DNA of 64,000 nucleotides from Entrophospora sp. SA101 (Eukaryota > Glomeromycota > Glomeromycetes > Entrophosporales > Entrophosporaceae). Shown piece by piece: positions 1-10,316 of the stretch. The notes beneath the pieces were generated by a model that made no database searches, had not been told where the DNA came from, and worked only from the letters and a program-made list of their open reading frames with translations. Made by a program: the position numbers and the translations under genes. Position 1 is the first letter of the stretch. Each line of letters begins with the position of its first letter. The stretch covers positions 24,971 through 88,970 of the forward strand of contig CAUDNR010002291.1 in assembly GCA_958430865.1 (NCBI GenBank), given 5' to 3'.

Positions 1-432
1 TTCTTTCCAGTTCCCATCATGCGATAATCCTTGATGCAAGCTTAACGTACTTCGTATCATAAAATTCGATACAAATTTACTGCATTCTTCTCGTATAGCT
101 GAAGGAATTATTGGTGGTACCATATCTTCCACCGGTTTCTTAAAATGGATCAGAATTTATCAGTTAAGATAACGCAATCCATTCTATACAGAATTCAAAT
201 TTACCCATACCATGAATTTTTTTTTATGTTTCTTTGATAATCATTGGACTAATTGCAAATCATCACTGATAACTCGGCTGGCTAAAGGATCCCTCCAAGT
301 TAGTTCAGAAATTGATAACCCATTCAAAGCGGTAACTAATTCTCGGTGAAGTTTAGATGTACCGTTCTTGGAAAAGTAATATAATGTGAAAAAACCTCTC
401 GATGGTGTTATAAACCGATAAATATATAGCAT
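1..432 (-). pseudogene. Repeated-family hypothetical protein, 5' part, cut by window start
   Basis: Reading the minus strand gives an N-terminal segment starting at 432 (MLYIYRFITPSRGF...), a stop near 241, and then a second in-frame block (VEDMVPPIIPSAIREE...) running off the window at base 1. It is a diverged paralogue of the pseudogene at 51746-53106. From 297 inward the two are identical; outside 297 they differ by about one base in ten, mostly transitions, plus small indels. The two copies carry different stops: CAA-TGA here against CAA-CGA there, and CGA here against TGA there. I associate the family with the large lineage-specific repertoire of Rhizophagus; function unknown. Confidence 0.5.
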
Positions 433-559
433 TAGTTACCATAAGTTTTCCCCTCAACTTTTCTAGATTTTGTTTGATCTTCTCAGAGGTAAGAGGCTTC
501 TCTTTATTCTACGAGTAAAATATTACATTACAAACTGTTCTGTTACAAACTGTTCTGTA

Positions 560-1207
560 ATGAAATCAATCAATTAGAAAATGAGTCAAATGGATTGACA
601 ACAAAATTAAAGCAAACCAAATATAAATAAATGTGTCCAACTTATTATTATTAATGAGGTCAAAAAAAGTAAATGACAATGCAACAATTAGCAAAAGAAG
701 GTATTAAAGGAAGGAAATGAGGACATAAACCAATTATAACCAATAAGGATTAGCAATATCAGAAGTTAAAGGATAAAAAAATAAAAGATTTAGAGAATGA
801 TTATAATAATGAACAAAAAAACAAAGAGGAGAGCAAGCAAATAAATAATCAGCAACTAGAGAATGATATTGCTCAATTAAAACAGCAGCTAAATTTTTAA
901 ATGATGATAATAAAGAAAACAACCCTGAACAGCAAAACTTATTCAGTAACTTAGAATAAAGTTAAAGAATTAAAGAGTCAAAACTCTAAATCAATGAAAA
1001 TTATTCAAGAATTAATTAAACAAAAAAAACAAAAATGGTAATCCAAACTCGAAAATTAGAAAGCAAAATTCAACAAATTAAGCTAGATAAAACCTGAAAG
1101 TAAAGGTGAAAGAGATGAAAGAAAAGTAAGCTCCAATTATTCTGTATGGAAGTTATTGAATAGGAAAAGAATAATGAAAGCACATTGTGACATAATGTTC
1201 GCATTGT
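560..1207 (+). pseudogene. Decayed coiled-coil gene, TGA-as-Trp type
   Basis: From ATG 674 the plus strand reads MTMQQLAKEGIKGRK, then TGA, then GHKPIITNKD, then TAG, followed by a long Lys/Glu/Gln/Asn-rich coiled coil. Reading TGA as Trp continues the frame. Further stops (TAA, TAG) lie where Gln or Trp would fit, as expected from C-to-T or G-to-A decay. A coiled-coil scrap also precedes the ATG (near 570-620). At 1195-1207 a 13-mer differs at two positions from the terminal repeat seen at 21443. The segment looks like an old, mutated relative of the element at 17766-21455. Confidence 0.4.
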
Positions 1208-1455
1208 CTAGTTTTGTCACAGCATTGCCCACTTATTAAATTTGTTAAGACCACTATCAACTCTAATCTAAAGTGACCAGGATTTTCAGCCACTCTTGTA
1301 TCTTTGAAAGATATTCAAATTTTTGCTTCTGATACCCAAGGTCTGTTACATTTCGGCGGCTTTAACGCCGGAAATTATCGTTCCCGTGTTACAAGCATAC
1401 AATAGTAATAGTAATAGTATTTTTTGTGGCACAATTGAATTTTTTTAAAAAAAAA

Positions 1456-1959
1456 ATGTCAAGTCATCCATATGTAAAAGCATTGTTTGCAGGCACCTCA
1501 ATAATCGGATTTGGATATTTATTAATGAAATTTTCAACACCAACCAGAGAGCAAATATATGAAGTTATTATTTTTAATATATAATTGATGTATTTTTTAA
1601 ATTATTATATAAATTTTTTGGATTTTATTTTATTAGAAATTATCACCTGAAGTTAAACATTCAATCGAAGGTCCTGAAAATCAAGAAAGAATGAAGCAAA
1701 TCATGACAGTAATGAGAAAAGCTGCAGAAACTGATAAAACAAGTAAAAAAAAGCCATTTCATACATGGGAACTGTGCCAATAAAATATGGTTCTGGCAAA
1801 AACTAAAAATTGTTGGCACAATCCCATTTATTTATAATTTAAGATTATTATTATTATTTAATGTTACTAATGTCATAACAAATTAATTCACTATTAGTAT
1901 TTGATCCTAAACAATTGATCGAAGAGATTAAAAAAGAAAAAGAAAAAGAAAATAAATAG
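1456..1959 (+). CDS. CBP4: CBP4-like cytochrome bc1 assembly factor
   Basis: Three exons (1456-1563, 1637-1742, 1898-1959) encode 91 aa. An N-terminal hydrophobic segment (about residues 8-27, ALFAGTSIIGFGYLL) is followed by a TPT motif, KLSPEVK, and a Lys/Glu-rich tail ending EKEKENK. One membrane helix followed by TPT...LSPE matches the fungal Cbp4 family, small inner-membrane proteins that help cytochrome b enter ubiquinol-cytochrome c reductase. Length is in the family range. Introns are GT-AG; the first has an unusual GTTATT donor. Identification rests on the short conserved block, so it is likely but not certain. Confidence 0.65.
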
Positions 1960-3262
1960 ATTATATAAAATACAATTTATAATAATAATAACAATAACAA
2001 TAAAATTATTGGCTATAACCATTTAACATTTGCAATAATAAGGTTACATTTTGATCATACCAATCTCTTGGTGATATTGACATATAAAAATTGTTTCTAA
2101 TTTTATTTTTAAATATTTTTTATATATCCAGACTAAAGGTCAAAAAAATTATGCAAAGATAAGTGAGGAAACATAAAATCTGAGTTGAGGCATTCCTGCA
2201 AATTTATGGTCTGATTGAGATTTTACTATATCATCTTTTATTGGATGTGTGATTTCTATATCACTGCAATACCTTTAATGGCCAATATAATTAAGATTCA
2301 GATTATTGTTAAGATTTGAGATTGTAAAAACAGCCAAATGTATTCTGTTAAATTTATTGTAATCAAGAAATCAAGAAATCTGTAACCTGATGATTTCAGT
2401 CAAGTGACAAGACAAGAATTTTCACTTGAATCAATTAATCAAATAATAACTATAACTTCTTGTTTGAGTATGATGATACCCATGTATTTTTATTGCCATC
2501 ATTATATGCAATCATAAACATATGTAAACCTATACAATGATCCTGGTTCTTTATTTAATTTTGAATCACAAGGTGTAATGCCATCAGAACTTTTCAAAAT
2601 TAGCAACAGAAACAGTGTATTCAGGTGGAGATGGCAAATGCCCTTCATCTCCTTCTGGTGATAATGATGATTTACTTGAGTCATAATAATAATTCTTCTT
2701 TTGTTTTTGTTGTTAAGTAAATGTGAATTCACTATTATTATTTTCTCTAACAACAACTTTACCAGGTGATTGAATATTTCTTTCAAATGAATTCTTATCA
2801 ATTACAGAGTTGTTGTTAATGGGATATAAGGGTTGATTATTATTATTTGATAATTAGAACCAGTATCTTGGAATATTTTAGCATTTCTTGCACGTTATAA
2901 TAATAAATATATAGCAAAGAAATTTTTTTAAAGGTGTTAATAAGAATATTATCTGTAAAAATTATTTATTAAAAAATTATATGTTTACTATGTAGTGAAT
3001 TTAAGTCTTTGTGTATTGTACTAGTACTTTGTTAAAATAAATGGAACAATTTCTCCTTGTTGAATTCCATTGACTAAACGTTCAATTTAAAATCTTTCCA
3101 AATCATAAACTCCGTTCAAATTTAACTCTATATAGTAACAGCATGCAAATTTTTTTTGAATATCAGAAATTTTTGTCGGTTTTTAAATCATGTGATTTGA
3201 GATTATCAACAAATTTTTTATAAATATTGGGTGGGAGCTTTTTTGATTATAACAAAATAAAA
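1960..3262. other. Intergenic, AT-rich, contains one degraded coding scrap
   Basis: Between the CBP4-like gene and the Pol I gene I see no intact gene. A minus-strand stretch at 2584-2848 is described separately. The 3' half is AT-rich and ends with the putative promoter of the polymerase gene, including TTATAAATA just before 3227. Confidence 0.6.
2584..2848 (-). pseudogene. Low-complexity coding remnant
   Basis: The minus strand gives an Asn-rich reading (NNNQPLYPINNNSVIDK, later SPGKVVVRENNNSEFTF), one in-frame TAA, then DSSKSSLSPEGDEGHLPSPP and a TGA. The Ser/Pro/Asn-rich composition looks like the disordered part of a fungal protein. No start, splice frame or conserved domain is visible. 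It could be an exon of a gene whose other exons I cannot place. Confidence 0.3.
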
Positions 3263-6200
3263 ATGTCTTCAAGTTTTAACACACTCGAGAGAGAAAAATT
3301 GTTTTTAAATCCAAATTCAAAGAAATTCGGTGTACCTAGATTACAAGAAATAGTAAAGCCTCATGTTGATTCGTTTAATTGTTTATTAGAACCTCCTACA
3401 AAAAGCTTGTTGAATTTTGCTATTGATGATATTGGAGTTCGGGAAATTTTTGATGTTCCCGTTGATAGTCTTGTAGCAGGAAATAAATTATCAAGTAATA
3501 ATATTTTATTTGAATTTACTTTTAATTAATTTTACATGTACATTTTAATTGAGTATATGACATTATTTATTTGGAAAACAAAAGTATGGATTGATGAAGT
3601 AAATATTGCAAGGCCATTATTGCCAGAAAATGTTAGTGTTAGACTTACTAGTACAAGATTAATATATCCTACAGAGGTACTATCATTTATTTATAATATG
3701 TCAGCCATTTTATAATATATACGTATATATATATAAATTGATATATATAATTTTGATTAATTTAGTGCCGTGAAAGATTGACAACTTATGCAGGAAGGAT
3801 GACTATTAAATTGTGTTGGAAAGTAAATGATGGGCCTGTTAATATCGAATCTAAGTATATGGGAATGGTTCCTATAATGGTCAAAGTAATTTGATAAATT
3901 TTATTAAACATTTGATATATTATCATTAAATTATAATGTTCTTATTCTTGCTATTTCGTATTACTCCTTAATTAAGTCTAATCGATGTAATTTACAAAAT
4001 CTTTATTCAAAACAATTGATCCAACATCATGAAGAATCGGAAGAAATGGGCGGATATTTCATAGTAAATGGAATAGAGAAAATCATTCGTCTTTTAATGG
4101 TTCAAAGACGTAATTATGTAATGGCACTCGTTCGTCCCTCATTTGCAAATAGGGGTACAAATTATTCAGAATATGGAGTAACAATTAGATGTGCTAAGCC
4201 TGATCAAACAACATTTACAAATACATTACATTATTTAAAAGATGGTGGTTGTAATTTAAGATTTTCTTGGAGAAAAAACGAATATGTCATTCCAGTTATT
4301 TGGGTACTAAAGGTATTAACATAATATCATTTTCTATAAAAATCTTAAAACAAAAAATATATTTACTACTCATTATCATCACTTACTAAAAAAAAAAAAG
4401 GCACTTTGTGATGTTACCGATAAAGAAATATTTGAGATGTTGATGCAAGGAAATTTTGATAATACATTTTTAGCAGATCGTATTGAATTAATGCTTGTGA
4501 ATTTCCGGGGATATAATATCCTGAAACAAGATCAATGTGTTTCCTTGCTAGGTGAAAAATTCCGGATAATATTTTCATTTCCAAGTTTTTATTCCAATAA
4601 AAAGGTTGGAGAATACATGTTAAAAAAAGTGATATTAGTTCATCTTAAAAATAATAGAGATAAATTTAATTTATTATGGTAAATATATACATATACACAC
4701 GTATGATTTTATTTTTCATTTAATAATTTACTTACTATTTTGATATATTTTTTTGAACCTTTTTAAAAAACAAGTTTTATGATTCATAAACTTTATTCTC
4801 TTGCTGCAGGAAAATGTTGCCCAGACAATCCTGACTCGCCACAAAATCAAGAAATTCTTTTAAGTGGATATTTATATGCAATTATTATCAAAGAAAAGTT
4901 ATCAGATTTTCTTTATGAAATTCGTAGTACAGTAACTACGCAACTTAGATCAGGAAAAGAAGTAAACTTTAATGATAGTAAGTAAACTATTGATTTATTA
5001 TTCTATTTTGATTTCTCAAGTTAATTTATATTAAAAAAATTTTTATATAGAAAAATATATAAATAATCTATTCGCAAAAATTCCTTGCGATATTGGAAAG
5101 AAATTATCGTATTTCTTAGCAACAGGGAATCTTATATCACGTACAGGATTAGATTTAATGCAGGTATTTATTGAAAAGTTTTTTCTTTCTTAATTATTAT
5201 TAAATCCCTCCATGTTAATTAATTTATACATTATTATTACTTGTCGATTTTTCAGACTTCCGGTTATACAATAGTTGCTGAAAAACTTAATTTCTACAGG
5301 TTCATTTCACATTTTCAATGTGTTCATCGTGGTTCTTTCTTTACTGAGTTAAAAACCACAACAGTAAGAAAACTCTTGCCTGAATCTTGGGGTATCTATC
5401 TATTTTATTTATTTATTTTAATTTTTTTAAATTATAAAAATCAATTCACAAAGACTAAACATCAAAAATTTTTTTTTGAAGGATTCATTTGTCCAGTCCA
5501 CACACCAGATGGTACTCCTTGCGGATTACTTAATCATTTTTCACATGCTTGTAGAATAGTTACCGAAAGACTTAATACAAATGATTTACCAGAAATATTA
5601 TACATGTTAGGTGTACAAGAAGCTATTTCTTCAGATTATTCACATAAACCTAAAAAAAATCAATTATGTGTTCAGTTGGATGGGAAAATTCTTGGGTGGT
5701 GTGAAAACAAATTTTCTGGGAAGCTTATAGTCATACTACGATCAATGAAATATGATAAGAAAAAAAAAGTATTTATATATACGATAATAAATACGATATA
5801 ATTATTATTGTTTTATTACATTATAATTTAATTAATTATGTTCGTATATTATATATAAATCAACATGTAAAGGTACCTCTTGATCTTGAAATTGGTTATG
5901 TTCCTACTTCGAATGGAGGTCAATACCCAGGCATTTATCTATTTTCATCACAAGCACGTATGATGCGGCCAGTTAGATATTTGGCTAATAATAACATTGA
6001 TATGGTTGGTTCATTTGAACAGGTAAATTTTTTAAGGAATTTTTAATTAATATATATATATATATTGTATTTATCTAACAATATATATACAATAAATATA
6101 GGTATATATGAATATTGCTTGTACGAATGAAGATATAGTTGAAGGAGTCACAACTCATCAAGAGATTTCTCCGACAAACATTCTAAGTATTCTTGCTAAT

Positions 6201-7919
6201 TTAACACCATTTTCTGATTATAATCAAAGTCCACGTAATATGTATCAATGTCAGGTATTTATATATATGACTTGATTTCTTTTGTTTTTAATATTTTTTT
6301 TTTTTGGAAATGAGGAAGAAAACATATCGTTAATTAATTGATTAATATAAATATATAGATGGCTAAACAAACGATGGGTACGCCATCAACTGCTATTATG
6401 CATAGAACAGATAATAAAATGTATCGATTACAAACAGGTCAAACACCTATTGTTAGGTCTAATGTAATTCACAATAAATATGGTTTAGACGGGTTTCCCA
6501 ATGGTATAAATGCTATTGTTGCAGTAATTTCATATACAGGTTAGTTGGGATTTAAAATTATTTAGAGAAAACCTCTTTTCTTAGCATTAAAATAATCAAT
6601 AAATACATCTTTTTTTCTCCATTGCAAAATTTTCAAAAAAAAAAATTTAAGGTTATGATATGGAAGATGCTATGATCATCAACAAGTCTTCACATGAAAG
6701 AGGTTTTACATATGGAACCATATATAAATCAGAAGTGATTAATCTTGCTGATTATCGAATAGGTAGTGAAATAAACGTTCATTTTGGTCTTGGGCCAGAT
6801 GCTCCTGCATCTTTACGTAAGAAGATTGATGATGACGGATTTCCATATATTGGGATAAAGTTGACAAATGGTGATCCTTTATGTACCTACATTGACTCAA
6901 AAGGTGTTACTAAAATAAAAAAATACAAAGGATTAGAGGATTGTTATGTGGATAAAGTACGGGTTTTAGGTGATGATTTGGGACTTTATGAGGCTCAAAA
7001 AGTCCACATTATGTTAAGAATTCCGAGACCAGCTATCATTGGTGATAAATTTTCTTCAAGGCATGGACAAAAAGGTGTTTTGTCACAAAAATGGCCCCAA
7101 GTTGATATGCCATTTACAGAAAGTGGTATGCAGCCAGACATTATCATCAACCCTCATGCTTTCCCCTCGCGTATGACTATTGGGATGTTTGTGGAGAGTT
7201 TAGCTGGGAAATGTGGCGCTATGTTTGGTGTGCCGCAAGATTGTACGCCATTCCGATTTGATGAAGACCACACTGCAATTGATTATTTTGGTGAAGAATT
7301 GAGAAGAGCTGGATTTAATTATCATGGTAATGAACCTATGTATAGTGGAATCACTGGCGAGGAATTTCAGGCAGATATTTATATTGGTGTTGTTTATTAC
7401 CAACGTTTACGTCATATGGTTTCGGACAAATGGCAAGTTAGATCCACAGGACCAGTTCATAACCTTACTATGCAACCTATAGGAGGACGTAAAAAAAGTG
7501 GTGGTATAAGATTCGGTGAAATGGAGCGTGATTCACTTTTGGCACATGGAATGAGTTTTTCTTTACAAGATAGATTATTAAATTGTTCAGATTATTCACA
7601 GGTTTTGTATATACTTTGCAGGTGGGGGGTTTTAAAAAATAATATTATATATTCCTAATTACTAATCATCAAAAATTTTTTTATAATAATAATTTAGTGT
7701 CATGTATGTCGAAATTGTGGTTCACTTTTTACTTCAGTCTCTTTTAATACACAATACTTGGCAAAAAGTCAGAGAAATTTCGAGAAACATTCTATGAAAT
7801 GTAATATATGCGATAACTCTAAGTGGATTGCTTTAATAAAAATACCTTATGCATTTAAATATTTAGCTACAGAGCTTATTAGTATGGGCGTAAAGATTAA
7901 AGTAGACGTCAAATCATGA
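3263..7919 (+). CDS. RPA2: DNA-directed RNA polymerase I second-largest subunit
   Basis: Fourteen exons sum to 3453 nt (1150 aa): 3263-3494, 3585-3676, 3766-3885, 3977-4312, 4401-4678, 4775-4977, 5051-5163, 5256-5391, 5482-5768, 5873-6022, 6102-6254, 6359-6539, 6652-7601, 7698-7919. The N-terminus ([25 protein letters not shown]) is the Pol I type. [32 protein letters not shown] and [12 protein letters not shown] (about residues 890-901) are hallmark RpoB-family blocks. The C-terminal zinc ribbon begins CHVCRNCG at residue 1078 and ends with CNIC. The protein is the catalytic partner of the largest subunit and transcribes rRNA in the nucleolus. Met 3263 is preferred over 3227 because [12 protein letters not shown] matches the family start. 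Confidence 0.96.
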
Positions 7920-8026
7920 TTGGTAATGGCGATTTAGGTATTTCCCTTCTTATGTCAAAAAAAAAAAGATCTTGTATTTTTTTGTACTATATAATTAAAT
8001 TAAAAAAAACAGACTTATTTTTAAAA

Positions 8027-8028
<2 letters not shown>

Positions 8029-8062
<34 letters not shown>
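8029..8062. repeat. AT dinucleotide microsatellite
   Basis: A run of alternating A and T about 34 bp long lies in the interval between the convergent RPA2 and RPS20 3' ends. The same run is mirrored at 44116-44149. Confidence 0.9.
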
Positions 8063-8066
<4 letters not shown>

Positions 8067-8158
8067 TTGATTGATTGATTTAAACAATGTTTTGTTTTTT
8101 TACAAATAAATGAATTTTAATTTAATCATTATTTTGTTTTTTCGAATAATTAAAATTT

Positions 8159-8754
8159 TCAAGAAGCAATAGTCACTTCAACTTCAACACCAGGTTCGAT
8201 AGAAATCGAAGTCTAAAGAAGAATGAGGGAAAGGGAAGAGGCAAAGGAAAAAAAGTAGAGGAATAAGAGACAAAAATAAAAAAATTTAATTATTACATAA
8301 AAATTCATACTAAAAATAAATAACTTACGATCTGTTTAACGATTTCACTTGGGCTATGTAAATCAATCAATCTTTTATGGATTCTCATTTCATATCTATC
8401 CCAAGTTTTACTACCCTCACCACAAGGAGTTTTACGTGTAGTAATACGTAAAACTTTAGTTGGCAAACGTACAGGTCCTTTCACACGTAATTGTTTATCT
8501 TTTGCTCTGTTTATCAAATCTGTGCATACTTTTTCTAAAGCTTTGACTTTCCGTGAAGTTAAAGTTATACGAATACGATGAACCTGTCAACAAAAAAGTT
8601 TTAATTAATTTGAGGTAATAATAATCTATTTGATGAAAGTGTTGATATAAAATTTAAATTTTTTTTAATCTAATTTATCAAATTTGCCATTATCTACTAC
8701 CTTTGGAGCTTCGTCGATGTAATCGTCTTTACCTTTTGATGTATTATAACTCAT
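8159..8754 (-). CDS. RPS20: 40S ribosomal protein uS10 (Rps20)
   Basis: Three exons (8754-8701, 8583-8329, 8212-8159, minus strand) encode 120 aa. The sequence runs [18 protein letters not shown], then [54 protein letters not shown], and ends [12 protein letters not shown]. This is the full-length eukaryotic uS10 pattern, a component of the small-subunit head. The start is 124 bp from the divergent mS37 gene, so both may share a promoter. Introns are GT-AG, the first directly after the lineage-variable N-terminus. Confidence 0.97.
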
Positions 8755-8878
8755 AGTTATTTAAAAGATATTTTTATTAATAAAATTTTAAAAAAAAATT
8801 TTTTTTTTTAACAATCGAAAAAAAAATAAAAAGGAAAAGATCATCGATAAAAAAATTTTTTTTTGATTTATTTTTATT
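8755..8878. promoter_or_regulatory. Shared divergent promoter of RPS20 and mS37 genes
   Basis: The 124 bp between the two start codons consists largely of A and T homopolymer runs. A cytosolic and a mitochondrial ribosomal protein gene diverge from it. No TATA box or factor site is identifiable; the promoter role is inferred from spacing alone. Confidence 0.5.
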
Positions 8879-9201
8879 ATGAAAATTACAAAGCTTCGGG
8901 CAAAACCAAAAAAACTTGAACAATTAGGTCCATGTACACCTGAAGTAGCAGCATTATTGACTTGTTGGGCCAATAATACAATGAATTCTTCTGCTTGTAT
9001 ACAAAATGTGCAAGCACTTTCTAATTGCATGCGTAATGTGGTGAGTAAACGATCATTTATATTTTATTAAAATCTATTATTGAAAATTAATCTATTCATC
9101 AAATTTTATATATAAATACACATGTGTATATTTAGCCAAGAAAAACGAAACCTCCCAATACTATCAATTATCATCTTTCAAGACTTGGTAAATTATTATG
9201 A
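8879..9201 (+). CDS. MRP10: Mitochondrial small-ribosomal-subunit protein mS37 (Mrp10/CHCHD1)
   Basis: Two exons (8879-9040, 9136-9201) encode 75 aa. A basic N-terminus (MKITKLRAKPKKL) precedes a twin CX9C arrangement (C-TPEVAALLT-C, then C-IQNVQALSN-C), the disulfide-bonded CHCH fold. The C-terminus, PNTINYHLSRLGKLL, matches the NINYH...RL ending of yeast Mrp10. The protein is a structural part of the mitochondrial small ribosomal subunit, and CHCH proteins are normally oxidised by Mia40 on import. The exon junction falls just after CMRNV. Confidence 0.85.
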
Positions 9202-9314
9202 ATCGATTTAATCTTTTTAGAATATTAATAAATGAATGATTAATGATGATGATGATTGGCCGATAAAAATTTTGTATCAAAAAAAATATTAACTAAAAAA
9301 ATAATATAAATAAA

Positions 9315-10124
9315 ATGTTTTTTAAAAATATTATTAAATCAATTTATCCAAAAAATTTAATTCACCCAAGAAATTTAATTTATCCAAAAAGAATATTTAC
9401 GAACAATCCATCATTATTGATTTTTATTAATATTAACAACTATATTACTAATAGTCACAGTCACAATCATAGTCTGTATTATAATTATAATACAGTAGCA
9501 ATCAATGAGAATAGAGAGGAGAAGGAAAAACAAGTTAAAGTGAGTAATTATGAGAACGAGAACGAGGAAAAGAAAAAAAGTTGTGTTGATGAAGATGAAA
9601 GAGAAAAGAAGAATTCTAGAAAGAGAAGAGAAGAAAAAAGAAATCAATTACTTAAAGAACAGAGAAAACAATATTATATTGATAATTATGTTGATGTGAA
9701 TTTTGATCTTTTAAAAGGAAGTTAACATAGAAAATTTATTCTGTTAACTTTAATAAATAATAAATGTATATTAATTTATTAATTTTATTAATTTTCATAG
9801 ATTTTCCCAAATGGTTATATGGAATTAGAATGCATAGATATGTAAAAAATTTTGAAAATATGAAATGGGAAGAGATTGTTGAATTGGATTCTGAGGGATT
9901 AGAACAATTAGGAATTGAAGAACATTTTGATAGGAAAAAATTGTTAAAAGAATTTAGAAATATTAGAAATACCATATATGTGTTGGTAAGTGTTTGTCCC
10001 TTTAATATTCACATTATTTAATATTATTATTGTACTAGTAGCAACATGCTATTATATTATTAACAATATTTTTGGTTATATATAGTCATTATATGATAAT
10101 AGAAATGGCGAGGAACCTTTATAA
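9315..10124 (+). CDS. SAM-domain protein, Vts1/Smaug-like
   Basis: Three exons (9315-9720, 9801-9985, 10086-10124) encode 209 aa. The N-terminus is basic and Asn-rich (MFFKNIIKSIYPKNLIHPRN), possibly a mitochondrial presequence. A charged Lys/Glu stretch (about residues 60-120) follows. A SAM domain (about residues 136-195) is spread over exons 1-2: FPKWLYGIRMHRYVKNFE, WEEIVELDSEGLEQLGI, RKKLLKEFRNIR. The WL..LRLH.Y...F pattern resembles SAM domains of the Vts1/Smaug RNA-binding family, but the mitochondrial IGR/mS41 family has a related fold, so the function is open. It lies tail to tail with the flippase gene. Confidence 0.65.
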
Positions 10125-10316
10125 TCCCTAAAATGGAATTTTTTAATTAATCAATTTATTGTCTATAATTTCTAATATTACAATTAATTACAAAAAATAA
10201 AATTAATTTATAAATATAGCAAATTAAATAAAAACACTATATTCCAAAAAAAAAGGATTATCTATGTAACTAATAATCCCTTCTTATCATCACCACTATT
10301 ACCACCACCACTAATA

